NCBI RefSeq assembly: GCF_001429725.1
Contig: NZ_LMHV01000012.1
Location: forward strand, 62,875-126,874
DNA length: 64,000 nucleotides
Reading direction: 5' to 3'
From: Rhizobium sp. Root708
GTDB taxonomy: Bacteria; Pseudomonadota; Alphaproteobacteria; Rhizobiales; Rhizobiaceae
The position numbers were made by a program, and so were the translations under genes. Below the pieces are notes generated by a model that was given only the letters and a program-made list of their open reading frames with translations, was not told where the DNA came from and ran no database searches. Shown piece by piece: positions 18,421 through 27,387 of the stretch. The stretch's first letter is position 1. Each line of letters starts with the position of its first letter.

Positions 18421-18605
18421 GTTCACCTCGATCGACGACTGGATCGAGATTATCAAGCAGTTGCTAAATAACTGTAAATTGTATTTTGATTGCCGCACCC
18501 CTTTATGGCGTGCGTGTTTATGTCGTGCCGGTTCCCACGGTTTTTCGCCTCGAAAGCAGCGTCTCTTTGGTCTATCGTCCCGCCAGATTTTCAAAGGAGT
18601 CGAAA

Positions 18606-19994
18606 ATGACCGATATAGTACCGGTACTTGCGCGTGCGGATCAGAACCTCACCTCGAGTCTGGATAAGCTGTTTGAGCTGCTGCGGATCAAGTCCATCTC
18701 GACCGATCCCGCCTACAAGGCCGAATGCCGGAAGGGCGCCGAATGGCTGGTGGCCTACCTCAAGTCGATCGGATTTGACGCGTCGGTACGCGACACGCCC
18801 GGACATCCGATGGTCGTTGCCCATCACGATGGCGCGACGTCGGATGCGCCGCATTTGCTTTTCTACGGCCATTACGACGTCCAGCCCGTCGATCCGATCG
18901 AGCTGTGGGAAAATGATCCGTTCGAGCCGTCGATCAAGGATGTCGGCGATGGTAGGAAGATCCTCACCGGCCGTGGCACGGCCGACGACAAGGGCCAGTT
19001 GATGACCTTCGTCGAGGCCTGCCGCGCCTACAAGGAAATAGAGGGCGCGCTCCCCTGCCGCATCACCATTCTCTTCGAAGGCGAGGAAGAATCCGGTTCG
19101 CCGTCCCTGAAGCCGTTCCTGCAGGCAAATGCCGATGAGCTGAAAGCGGATTATGCGCTCGTCTGCGACACCAGCATGTGGGACCGCGAGACGCCGGCCA
19201 TCGCCGGGGCCCTGCGCGGCCTCGTCGGTGAGGAGATCGTCGTGACCGCTGCGGATCGCGATCTGCATTCCGGTCTCTTCGGTGGCGCCGCCGCCAATCC
19301 GATCCACATCCTGACATCGGTGCTGGCAGGCCTGCATGATGAAACGGGCCGGATCACGCTTGAAGGCTTCTATGACGGTGTCGAGGAAACGCCAGAGAAC
19401 ATCAAGGCGTCCTGGGACTCGCTCGGAAAGACAGCTGAGAGTTTCCTCGGCGAAGTCGGCCTATCGGTTCCCGCGGGCGAAAAGGGCCGGTCGGTGCTGG
19501 AACTCACCTGGGCGCGTCCGACGGCTGAGGTCAACGGCATCTGGGGCGGCTACACCGGCGAGGGCTTCAAGACCGTGATCGCCGCCAAGGCGTCCGCCAA
19601 GGTTTCCTTCCGTCTCGTCGGCACCCAGGATCCGGACACCATCCGGCAGAGCTTCCGCAATTTCGTTCGCTCGAAGGTGCCGGCGGATTGCTCCGTCGAA
19701 TTCCATCCGCACGGCGGCTCCCCGGCAATTCATCTGGCCTACGATTCGCCTGTTCTCACCAAGGCGAAGACGGCGCTGTCGGACGAATGGCCGAAGCCCG
19801 CCGTCGTCATCGGCATGGGCGGGTCGATCCCGATCGTCGGCGACTTCCAGAAGATGCTCGGAATGGAATCGCTGCTTGTCGGCTTCGGCCTCAGCGACGA
19901 TCGCATCCACTCGCCGAACGAAAAATACGAGCTCACGTCCTACCACAAGGGTATTCGCTCGTGGATCCGCATCTTGAGCGCGCTTGCCGCCTGA
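18606..19994 (+). CDS. M20 family dipeptidase / metallopeptidase
   Basis: A zinc peptidase of about 462 residues, ArgE/DapE/CPG2-like. Metal-binding motifs are visible: FYGHYDVQPVD (His and catalytic Asp), TGRGTADDKGQ (bridging Asp), EGEEESGSPS (catalytic Glu pair) and a late His in DDRIHSPNEKYEL. The dimerisation domain lies between. The AAAGGAG before the ATG at 18606 fixes the start. It likely cleaves dipeptides or N-acyl amino acids in the cytoplasm. The gene stands alone and ends at a terminator. Confidence 0.93.
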   Translation: MTDIVPVLARADQNLTSSLDKLFELLRIKSISTDPAYKAECRKGAEWLVAYLKSIGFDASVRDTPGHPMVVAHHDGATSDAPHLLFYGHYDVQPVDPIELWENDPFEPSIKDVGDGRKILTGRGTADDKGQLMTFVEACRAYKEIEGALPCRITILFEGEEESGSPSLKPFLQANADELKADYALVCDTSMWDRETPAIAGALRGLVGEEIVVTAADRDLHSGLFGGAAANPIHILTSVLAGLHDETGRITLEGFYDGVEETPENIKASWDSLGKTAESFLGEVGLSVPAGEKGRSVLELTWARPTAEVNGIWGGYTGEGFKTVIAAKASAKVSFRLVGTQDPDTIRQSFRNFVRSKVPADCSVEFHPHGGSPAIHLAYDSPVLTKAKTALSDEWPKPAVVIGMGGSIPIVGDFQKMLGMESLLVGFGLSDDRIHSPNEKYELTSYHKGIRSWIRILSALAA

Positions 19995-20023
19995 GCTGCT
20001 TGATCATTGCGCTGAAAAAACAA

Positions 20024-20050
20024 AAAGGCCGGATCAATCCGGCCTTTCGT
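20024..20050. terminator. Bidirectional-looking terminator after the M20 peptidase gene
   Basis: AAAGGCCGGAT pairs with ATCCGGCCTTT around a minimal loop. The A-run before it gives a U-run on the reverse strand, while the forward tail TTTCGTC is weaker. Confidence 0.75.
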
Positions 20051-20273
20051 CATTCGCTTCGCGTCGATGCCAGTACATCCGTGGTCAAGGAGGAAGCGAA
20101 CACTGCAGCTAAAGTGATCTCGAAAGGTTAACGAAGAGTTAACGGAACTTCGGACCACAATGTCGATACCGACGGCGCGAAACGCGCTCACGGTCGAACG
20201 CTGCAGCTTGTGAACCCTATATCGGGATGCCGTGTTCTCGTTTCAAGGGGTGGGGGCGAAACGGTTTCGGCAA
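20051..20273. other. Intergenic stretch without a recognised gene
   Basis: Between the two terminators I see no supported gene. The short frames do not look coding. Two GTTAAC-type words occur at about 20126-20142, but I cannot assign them a role. Confidence 0.35.
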
Positions 20274-20308
20274 TGAAAAGCCCGGCGCTCCGCAGGGAGA
20301 CACCGGGC
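20274..20308 (-). terminator. Terminator of the small reverse gene at 20407-20589
   Basis: Read on the reverse strand, GCCCGG (20303-20308) pairs with CCGGGC (20280-20285), with an inner CTCC/GGAG pairing, and is followed by TTTT. It lies about 100 bases past the gene stop. Confidence 0.65.
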
Positions 20309-20406
20309 CTAATTTCGGTCGGAACGTTTGAGGGAGACGACCGACCAATCGCGAAGCTTGGGTGCCTCGCTGCATCAATAACCCGTGCGCGTGCTAAAGG
20401 TTCCGG

Positions 20407-20589
20407 TCACCAGACGGTAATCGAGCTTTCTCGTCCGGCGAGCAGTTCGCGCATTTCGGCGAATGGGCCGTGCAGCATCTTCAGCCGGCTCTCCTCCATC
20501 TTGCTCAAGCGATAGCGGCGCGCAAATTCTTGAACGCTCCAGACTTCGCGCAGCTTGAATTCTTCGGATTTGGAAAGGTCGATGGTCAT
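20407..20589 (-). CDS. Small conserved-looking hypothetical protein (60 residues)
   Basis: Begins MTIDLSKSEEFKLREVW and is rich in charged residues, probably mostly helical (VQEFARRYRLSKMEESRLKML). No membrane segment. I do not know its function. A plausible downstream terminator on the same strand and the protein-like composition support a real gene, though the ribosome-binding site is weak. Confidence 0.65.
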   Translation of the reverse strand: MTIDLSKSEEFKLREVWSVQEFARRYRLSKMEESRLKMLHGPFAEMRELLAGRESSITVW

Positions 20590-20758
20590 GAATGCCTACA
20601 TAATGCGCGCACTGCGCTAATCTTAGGCGCAAGTCGGCGCGATATATGTCAGATTTGTGACGGTAGCAACGAATGGCAGCCATGCGAAAATATCGAGGCT
20701 CGGCCGGAAACACGAAGCCCGACCTTGGAGGCCGGGCTTGGAGGCATTTTTGGTGCCG

Positions 20759-21085
20759 TCAGTAGCGGTATCGGTCACGAGCCCAGGGCGGCGGGCCGCG
20801 ATAGCCCTCGGAGCGTTCGTAGCCCCAGCCGTAGCGCGGTGGCGGACGGTCCCAGCGAGGCCGGCCATAGCCGTATCCGCCGCCATAATAGCGTGGTGGT
20901 GGCGGCCGCCAGTTCGGTCGGCAATTGCCCCAGCGGGAAAGATGATAGCCGCGCCCGCAGGCGTAATCGACCTTGACGACATTTCCTGCCGCGCCGTTGT
21001 CAACGGCGGGCACCGGCATTGCTTCGGCGATCGAAACACCGAAGCCGCTCATCGCAATCGCCAGTGCGATCGTAGTTATGCGCAT
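20759..21085 (-). CDS. Secreted Gly/Pro/Tyr-rich small protein of the GCG_CRPN type
   Basis: A 108-residue protein with a signal peptide (about the first 22 residues, ending AEA), then the short cysteine motif ACGRGYHLSRWGNCRPN, which resembles the GCG_CRPN prefix motif, then a tail of Pro, Gly, Arg and Tyr repeats. Such proteins are common in rhizobia; their function is unknown. The two cysteines may form a disulfide in the periplasm. The ATG is preceded by GAGGTG. Confidence 0.75.
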   Translation of the reverse strand: MRITTIALAIAMSGFGVSIAEAMPVPAVDNGAAGNVVKVDYACGRGYHLSRWGNCRPNWRPPPPRYYGGGYGYGRPRWDRPPPRYGWGYERSEGYRGPPPWARDRYRY

Positions 21086-21376
21086 TTCTGCACCTCTGTT
21101 CTGCAGTCCCTTGCCTCTCGATTAGAGGGCCGGCGAGGTGAACGGGGGCTGAACCAAACGAGGCATTATTGCGGCAGGAAAACCGTCGCTGTTGTGCGCC
21201 GGAAACGCTTGATTCTAAAGCAATCGCGCGTGCCTAACGAGTTCTTAACCACCCCTTAAATCGCCGCATTTAAAGTTCAACCGGGTAGACATGCGACAGG
21301 CGCTATGCGGTCGTCGCGGCCAGAGGGGCGCGCAGGCTTCGGCCTTGCGGCAGGAACAGGGGTTTATCAGGCGTAG

Positions 21377-23818
21377 ATGGCGGGCAGAGGCAGATCAGGC
21401 GATAGAATCGAACCGTCCTTCAGCGGCCGCGACAGCAGGCGTGACGAGGACGATTTCACGCTCAGTGCCGGCGACCGGGTTGCCGGCGGGCGCGGCCCGG
21501 CCCGCTCCGCCGACAAGCGGACATCCGCCAAACCCTTGCGCCGCGAGCCCGACTATGATCGCGACGATTATGATGATCGCTATGAGGACGACGAGCCGCC
21601 GCGCTCGCGCGAACCGAGGCGTCGTCGCAGCACCAGTAGCGGCAAGCGCCGGCCGCCGCAGCGCGAAAGCCTCGGCTTCTTCGGCCTCATTCGCCGCATG
21701 CTCTATTGGTGCATCGTTCTCGGCATCTGGGCCGGCATCGGCATAACCGGCCTTGTTGTCTATTACGGCTCCCGCATGCCGAGCGCATCCACCTGGGCCA
21801 TTCCCGAACGTCCGCCGAACGTCAAGATCACAGCCGTCGACGGCAGCGTCATGGCGAACCGCGGGACGACGGGCGGCGAGGCGCTGGCGCTTGAGGACAT
21901 GTCGCCGTACATCCCGGAAGCGATCGTGGCGATCGAGGACCGGCGCTTCTACTCGCATTTCGGCGTGGATCCGCTCGGTCTCGCCCGCGCCTTCGTCGTC
22001 AACCTGACGACCGGCCACATGGTTCAGGGCGGCTCGACGCTGACCCAGCAGCTGGCCAAGAACATGTTCCTGTCCCCGGACAGGACACTGGAGCGCAAGG
22101 TGCAGGAAGTTCTCCTCGCACTCTGGCTCGAGCAGAAATACACCAAGGATCAGATCCTCGCGATGTATCTGAACCGGGTGTTCTTCGGCTCCAACGCCTA
22201 TGGCGTCGAGGCCGCGTCGCGTCGCTACTTCAACAAGTCGGCGCGTGACGTCAATCTCGGCGAAGCCGCGTTGCTCGCGGGTCTTGTGAAGGCGCCGTCG
22301 CGCCTGTCGCCGGCGCGCGACCCGGAAGCGGCCAACGCCCGGGCGCAGGTGGTCCTGCAGACCATGCGTGAGCAGGGTTACATCACCGACGATGAAGTGA
22401 AGAGCGCGATGTCGCAGACACCGGCAAAGGCGAAGCGCTACTGGTCGGGTGCCGGCCACTATGTCGCCGATATGATCATGGACCAGCTTCCCGCTTTGAT
22501 CGGTGACGTGAAGGAAGACATTGTCGTCGACACGACGATCGACAAGACGCTCGAGAAACGGGCCGAGCAATCGCTGGACGACGTTCTCGCCAAGGACGGC
22601 GCCAAGCTCGATGCGTCGCAGGCGGCCCTCGTCTCGCTCGATGGGACGGGTGCGATCCGTGCGCTGGTCGGCGGCCGCGACTATGCCGACAGCCAGTTCA
22701 ACCGGGCGGTGAAGGCAAAGCGCCAGCCGGGCTCGTCCTTCAAGCCCTTCGTTTACGCCGCCGCGCTGGAAAAGGGGCTGACGCCGTTTTCGGTCTTCAA
22801 CGATGCGCCTGTTCGCATCGGCGACTGGACGCCTGAGAACTACGAGAAGAAGTACAACGGCGAAGTGACGCTGGCGACCGCGCTCTCGAAATCGTTGAAC
22901 ACGGTGGCCGCGCAGCTGGTGATGTATGACGGCCCAGATCAGGTGATCAAGCTCGCACATCGTCTCGGCATCGAGTCGGAACTGCAGCCGAACGCCTCGA
23001 TCGCGCTCGGGACTTCGGAAGTGACCCTGATGGAACTGACGGGCGCCTATGCCGCATTCATGAATGGCGGATACAAGGCGACGCCGCATGTCATCCGCCG
23101 CGTCACGACCGCCGACGGCAGCAAGGTGCTTTACGAAAACACCTACGACAGCCCGCCGCGTGTCTTGTCGGAAACCGTGGCCGCAAACATGAACGCGATG
23201 ATGATGGGTGTCATCGACCAGGGCACCGGCAAGAGCGCCAAGCTTTCCGGATGGCAGGCGGCGGGCAAGACCGGCACGACGCAGAATTCGCGTGACGCCC
23301 TCTTCGTCGGCTTCACCAGCAACCTGACCACCGGCGTCTGGTTCGGCAACGACGACGGCAAGCCGATGAAGAAGGTCACGGGTGGCGGGTTGCCGGCCAA
23401 GGCATGGCAGGAATACATGATCGCCGCTCACAAGGGCCTGTCCCCGGCGCCGCTCTTCGGCAGTGGCCGGTTTGTCAACGATCCTGCTGTCCTCGATAAC
23501 GGAGGCCAGCCGATGGCCTCCGCCGATCCGGCGATGCCGCCACAGCCTGCCGAACAGCCGACAACGATCGGAAACATCATCTCCAATGTCTTCGGAGGAT
23601 CGAGCGAGGAAGAGCGCTATCCGCAGGCGCCGGTGCGTTCCGACAACCGCCGTTCACCTGCGCCGATGGGCGGCGGACCGGTGCCTCCCGCAAACGTCGC
23701 GGACGGCCGCTACGGCTATGACGATGCCGTCCCGCCGGGCGATATCGGACAAGTCGAGGAAGCGCCGTCGGGACGACCGCGCAGAACGACGCTTCTCGAT
23801 CTGATCATGGGGCAATAG
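21377..23818 (+). CDS. Class A penicillin-binding protein (PBP1a family), bifunctional
   Basis: An 813-residue peptidoglycan synthase. The N-terminal 110 residues are cytoplasmic, highly charged (Arg/Asp-rich) and probably disordered, then one membrane anchor (YWCIVLGIWAGIGITGLVVYY). The GT51 glycosyltransferase domain shows IEDRRFYSHFGVDP and the GGSTLTQQLAKN motif. The transpeptidase domain has S453-S-F-K456, SKSLN and K631-T-G, all three catalytic motifs intact. A Pro/Gly-rich tail of about 120 residues follows. It builds and crosslinks the wall at the inner membrane. It is monocistronic. Confidence 0.95.
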   Translation: MAGRGRSGDRIEPSFSGRDSRRDEDDFTLSAGDRVAGGRGPARSADKRTSAKPLRREPDYDRDDYDDRYEDDEPPRSREPRRRRSTSSGKRRPPQRESLGFFGLIRRMLYWCIVLGIWAGIGITGLVVYYGSRMPSASTWAIPERPPNVKITAVDGSVMANRGTTGGEALALEDMSPYIPEAIVAIEDRRFYSHFGVDPLGLARAFVVNLTTGHMVQGGSTLTQQLAKNMFLSPDRTLERKVQEVLLALWLEQKYTKDQILAMYLNRVFFGSNAYGVEAASRRYFNKSARDVNLGEAALLAGLVKAPSRLSPARDPEAANARAQVVLQTMREQGYITDDEVKSAMSQTPAKAKRYWSGAGHYVADMIMDQLPALIGDVKEDIVVDTTIDKTLEKRAEQSLDDVLAKDGAKLDASQAALVSLDGTGAIRALVGGRDYADSQFNRAVKAKRQPGSSFKPFVYAAALEKGLTPFSVFNDAPVRIGDWTPENYEKKYNGEVTLATALSKSLNTVAAQLVMYDGPDQVIKLAHRLGIESELQPNASIALGTSEVTLMELTGAYAAFMNGGYKATPHVIRRVTTADGSKVLYENTYDSPPRVLSETVAANMNAMMMGVIDQGTGKSAKLSGWQAAGKTGTTQNSRDALFVGFTSNLTTGVWFGNDDGKPMKKVTGGGLPAKAWQEYMIAAHKGLSPAPLFGSGRFVNDPAVLDNGGQPMASADPAMPPQPAEQPTTIGNIISNVFGGSSEEERYPQAPVRSDNRRSPAPMGGGPVPPANVADGRYGYDDAVPPGDIGQVEEAPSGRPRRTTLLDLIMGQ

Positions 23819-23912
23819 CAGGCCCGACAGGCGCGGTAAAACGCACTATTCGGGCTGTCATAAAAATTAATCGCCGCAGGCTCGTTTTGCTGGTTTTCAG
23901 GCCATTTCTCGC

Positions 23913-23941
23913 CTTGCAGTCCCGAAAACCGCTCCTTATAT
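23913..23941 (+). promoter_or_regulatory. RpoH-like heat-shock promoter of dnaK
   Basis: CTTGCA at 23913-23918 and CTTATAT at 23935-23941 with a 16-base spacer resemble alphaproteobacterial sigma-32 promoters (CTTGAA, CYATAT). It would give a leader of about 105 bases. No CIRCE inverted repeat is seen, as expected for a dnaK operon in this group. Confidence 0.6.
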
Positions 23942-24054
23942 ACGCCGCATCACCGCAATCACGATTGCGTTAATCTTAAGGACCCATCCCGTAAGGGGCT
24001 GTCATAGAAATGCCTTCCAGGGGTTCAGACAGCTTGCTTCAAGGAGAGAATGAC

Positions 24055-25971
24055 ATGGCAAAAGTAATTGGTATCGACCTTGGAACGACGAATTCCTGCG
24101 TCGCTGTCATGGACGGCAAGGACGCAAAGGTCATTGAGAACGCCGAAGGTGCGCGCACGACGCCTTCGATCGTTGCATTTTCCGAAGATGGCGAACGCCT
24201 CGTCGGTCAGCCGGCCAAGCGCCAGGCAGTCACCAACCCCACGGATACGCTGTTCGCAGTGAAGCGCCTCATCGGCCGCCGCTACGACGATCCGACGGTT
24301 GAAAAGGACAAGGCTCTCGTGCCTTTCGAGATCGCCAAGGGCGACAACGGCGACGCATGGGTCAAGGCCCGCGGCACCGGCTATTCGCCTGCCCAGATCT
24401 CCGCGATGATCCTTCAGAAGATGAAGGAAACCGCTGAATCCTACCTCGGTGAAAAGGTCGAGAAGGCCGTCATCACCGTTCCCGCATACTTCAACGACGC
24501 ACAACGCCAGGCAACCAAGGATGCCGGCCGTATCGCTGGTCTCGAAGTTCTGCGCATCATCAACGAGCCGACGGCGGCTGCGCTGGCTTACGGTCTCGAC
24601 AAGAAGGACGGCAAGACCATCGCCGTTTACGACTTGGGTGGCGGTACCTTCGATATCTCGATCCTCGAAATCGGCGACGGCGTCTTCGAAGTGAAGTCCA
24701 CCAACGGCGATACCTTCCTCGGCGGTGAAGACTTCGACATGCGTCTCGTCGAATACCTCGTCGGCGAGTTCAAGAAGGACAACGGCATCGACCTCAAGGG
24801 CGACAAGCTTGCTCTGCAGCGCCTCAAGGAAGCTGCCGAAAAGGCGAAGATCGAACTGTCGTCGGCCCAGCAGACCGAAATCAACCTGCCATTCATCACG
24901 GCCGATGCAACCGGTCCGAAGCACCTGACGCTGAAGCTGACCCGCGCCAAGCTGGAAAGCCTCGTCGACGATCTCGTCCAGCGCACCATCGCGCCATGCA
25001 AGGCAGCCCTCAAGGATGCCGGCGTCACGCCAGCCGAGATCGACGAAGTCGTTCTGGTCGGTGGCATGAGCCGCATGCCGAAGGTACAGGAAGTCGTCAA
25101 GCAGCTGTTTGGCAAGGAGCCTCACAAGGGCGTCAACCCGGATGAAGTCGTTGCTCTCGGCGCGGCCATCCAGGCCGGCGTTCTGCAGGGCGACGTCAAG
25201 GACGTTCTGCTTCTCGACGTAACCCCGCTGTCTCTCGGCATCGAGACCCTGGGTGGCGTCTTCACCCGTCTGATCGAGCGTAACACCACGATCCCGACGA
25301 AGAAGTCGCAGACCTTCTCGACCGCCGATGACAACCAGCAGGCCGTCACCATCCGCGTTTCGCAGGGCGAGCGCGAAATGGCCCAGGACAACAAGCTGCT
25401 CGGCCAGTTCGACCTCGTCGGCCTGCCGCCGTCGCCGCGTGGCGTTCCGCAGATCGAAGTCACCTTCGATATCGACGCCAACGGCATCGTCCAGGTTTCG
25501 GCCAAGGACAAGGGTACCGGCAAGGAACAGCAGATCCGCATCCAGGCCTCTGGTGGTCTCTCCGACGCCGACATCGAGAAAATGGTCAAGGACGCTGAAG
25601 CCAATGCCGAAGCCGACAAGAAGCGTCGCGAAGGCGTGGAAGCCAAGAACCAGGCCGAAAGCCTGATCCACTCCAGCGAGAAGTCGCTGAAGGATTACGG
25701 TGACAAGGTGACCGAGGCCGATCGCACCGCGATCTCCGACGCCATCGCCGCCCTGAAGACCTCTGTGGAGGCGACCGAACCGGACGCCGAGGACATCAAG
25801 GCGAAGACCCAGACCCTCATGGAAGTCTCCATGAAGCTTGGTCAGGCGATCTATGAAGCCCAGCAGGCAGAAGCCGGTTCGGCTGATGCCTCCGCTGCCG
25901 GCGGCGACGAAAATGTCGTTGATGCCGACTATGAAGAAGTCAAGGACGACGACCACAAGAAGTCCGCGTAA
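24055..25971 (+). CDS. dnaK: Molecular chaperone DnaK (Hsp70)
   Basis: A 638-residue Hsp70. The nucleotide-binding domain begins [17 protein letters not shown] and has [15 protein letters not shown] and [14 protein letters not shown]; the linker [13 protein letters not shown] precedes the substrate-binding domain, and the acidic tail ends in DYEEVKDDD. It folds client proteins with DnaJ and GrpE and usually restrains RpoH. The ATG at 24055 follows AAGGAGAG; the earlier frame start at 24010 is rejected. Third positions are strongly biased, as in highly expressed genes. Confidence 0.98.
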   Translation: MAKVIGIDLGTTNSCVAVMDGKDAKVIENAEGARTTPSIVAFSEDGERLVGQPAKRQAVTNPTDTLFAVKRLIGRRYDDPTVEKDKALVPFEIAKGDNGDAWVKARGTGYSPAQISAMILQKMKETAESYLGEKVEKAVITVPAYFNDAQRQATKDAGRIAGLEVLRIINEPTAAALAYGLDKKDGKTIAVYDLGGGTFDISILEIGDGVFEVKSTNGDTFLGGEDFDMRLVEYLVGEFKKDNGIDLKGDKLALQRLKEAAEKAKIELSSAQQTEINLPFITADATGPKHLTLKLTRAKLESLVDDLVQRTIAPCKAALKDAGVTPAEIDEVVLVGGMSRMPKVQEVVKQLFGKEPHKGVNPDEVVALGAAIQAGVLQGDVKDVLLLDVTPLSLGIETLGGVFTRLIERNTTIPTKKSQTFSTADDNQQAVTIRVSQGEREMAQDNKLLGQFDLVGLPPSPRGVPQIEVTFDIDANGIVQVSAKDKGTGKEQQIRIQASGGLSDADIEKMVKDAEANAEADKKRREGVEAKNQAESLIHSSEKSLKDYGDKVTEADRTAISDAIAALKTSVEATEPDAEDIKAKTQTLMEVSMKLGQAIYEAQQAEAGSADASAAGGDENVVDADYEEVKDDDHKKSA

Positions 25972-26003
25972 GCTGGGCTGAACGGTCACGTTTGAAACTG
26001 ACA

Positions 26004-26030
26004 TTCCGGCTGTCTTCGTGGCAGCCGGAA
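26004..26030 (+). terminator. Hairpin between dnaK and dnaJ
   Basis: TTCCGGCTG pairs with CAGCCGGAA around a 9-base loop. There is no T-run, so it is more likely a partial terminator or mRNA-stabilising hairpin that keeps dnaK message above dnaJ. Confidence 0.45.
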
Positions 26031-26055
26031 ATCCATTTCCGGGGTCTGATCCTTA

Positions 26056-27180
26056 ATGGCAAAAGCCGATTTTTACGAAACGCTGGGTGTCGCCAAGACG
26101 GCGGACGAAAAAGAGCTGAAGAGCGCTTTCCGCAAACTGGCCATGAAGTACCATCCGGATAAGAATCCCGATGATCACAACGCCGAGCACAAGTTCAAGG
26201 AAATCAACGAAGCCTACGAGACGCTGAAGGACCCGCAGAAGCGCGCGGCCTATGACCGCTACGGTCACGCGGCCTTCGAGCATGGCGGCATGGGCGGCGG
26301 CGGTGGTTTTGCCGGCGGCGGTTTCTCCGATATTTTCGAGGACATCTTCGGCGAGATGATGGGCGGCGGCCGCCAGCGGCAGCGCTCGTCCGGTGGTCGC
26401 GAACGCGGCGCCGACCTTCGCTACAACATGGAAATTTCGCTGGAGGAATCCTTCTCCGGCAAGACCGCGCAGATCCGCGTCCCGACCTCGATCACCTGCG
26501 ACGTCTGTTCCGGTTCGGGCGCCAAGCCCGGCACGCAGCCGAAGACTTGCGGAACCTGTCAGGGTTCCGGTCGTGTTCGCGCCGCGCAAGGCTTCTTCTC
26601 GATCGAGCGTACCTGCCCGACCTGCCACGGCCGCGGCCAGATCATTCCCGATCCCTGCACCAAGTGCCACGGCCAGGGCCGCGTCACCGAAGAGCGTTCG
26701 CTCTCGGTGAACATTCCCTCGGGTATCGAGGACGGCACGCGCATTCGTCTTCAGGGCGAGGGCGAGGCCGGTACGCGCGGCGGCCCATCAGGCGATCTCT
26801 ACATCTTCCTGTCGGTCAAGCCGCATGAGTTCTATCAGCGCGACGGGGCGGACCTCTACTGCACCATCCCGATCTCGATGACGACGGCGGCGCTCGGCGG
26901 CACCTTCGATGTGGCGACGCTCGACGGCACCAAGTCGCGGGTGACGGTGCCCGAGGGCACGCAGGCCGGCAAGCAGTTCCGCCTGAAGAGCAAGGGCATG
27001 CCGGTGCTGCGCTCCTCGCAGACGGGGGATCTCTATATCCAGATCCAGATCGAGACACCGCAGAAGCTCACCAAGCGCCAGCGCGAACTGCTGCAGGAGT
27101 TCGAATCTCTCTCGTCCAAGGAAAACAATCCGGAATCCACCGGCTTCTTCGCCCGGATGAAGGAATTCTTCGAAGGCTGA
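26056..27180 (+). CDS. dnaJ: Molecular chaperone DnaJ (Hsp40)
   Basis: A 374-residue class I J-protein. J domain at about 1-70 with the catalytic HPD in KYHPDKN, Gly/Phe-rich linker ([11 protein letters not shown]), four zinc-finger repeats ([32 protein letters not shown]) and the C-terminal substrate-binding domains. It stimulates DnaK ATPase and delivers clients. It lies 84 bases after dnaK in the same direction. Confidence 0.98.
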   Translation: MAKADFYETLGVAKTADEKELKSAFRKLAMKYHPDKNPDDHNAEHKFKEINEAYETLKDPQKRAAYDRYGHAAFEHGGMGGGGGFAGGGFSDIFEDIFGEMMGGGRQRQRSSGGRERGADLRYNMEISLEESFSGKTAQIRVPTSITCDVCSGSGAKPGTQPKTCGTCQGSGRVRAAQGFFSIERTCPTCHGRGQIIPDPCTKCHGQGRVTEERSLSVNIPSGIEDGTRIRLQGEGEAGTRGGPSGDLYIFLSVKPHEFYQRDGADLYCTIPISMTTAALGGTFDVATLDGTKSRVTVPEGTQAGKQFRLKSKGMPVLRSSQTGDLYIQIQIETPQKLTKRQRELLQEFESLSSKENNPESTGFFARMKEFFEG

Positions 27181-27202
27181 TCAAGCCTTCATGCGTTTAT
27201 CA

Positions 27203-27230
27203 AGGCCCGGTTGTTTCAGCCGGGCTTTTC
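27203..27230 (+). terminator. Rho-independent terminator of dnaKJ
   Basis: GCCCGG at 27205-27210 pairs with CCGGGC at 27220-27225, followed by TTTTC. It lies 24 bases past the dnaJ stop. Confidence 0.85.
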
Positions 27231-27387
27231 TATTTGTCAAATTATTTGATAAACGCGAGTTTGATTGTCGATTGCACTCGACTTTTGTATTTTTAGCTTC
27301 TTTACTACCGAACAGTAAATGTCGCGATAGCCTCTTATAGGAGGCTAGACTTGTATCCCTGATTGGTCAGCCAGCGCCGAGGTCCCA

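Noticed and set aside
21395..23431. Reverse 678-codon frame opposite the penicillin-binding protein gene
   Set aside because: Shadow of a strongly supported gene on the other strand.
24025..26004. Reverse 659-codon frame opposite dnaK
   Set aside because: A known artefact of biased dnaK codon use; no independent start signal.
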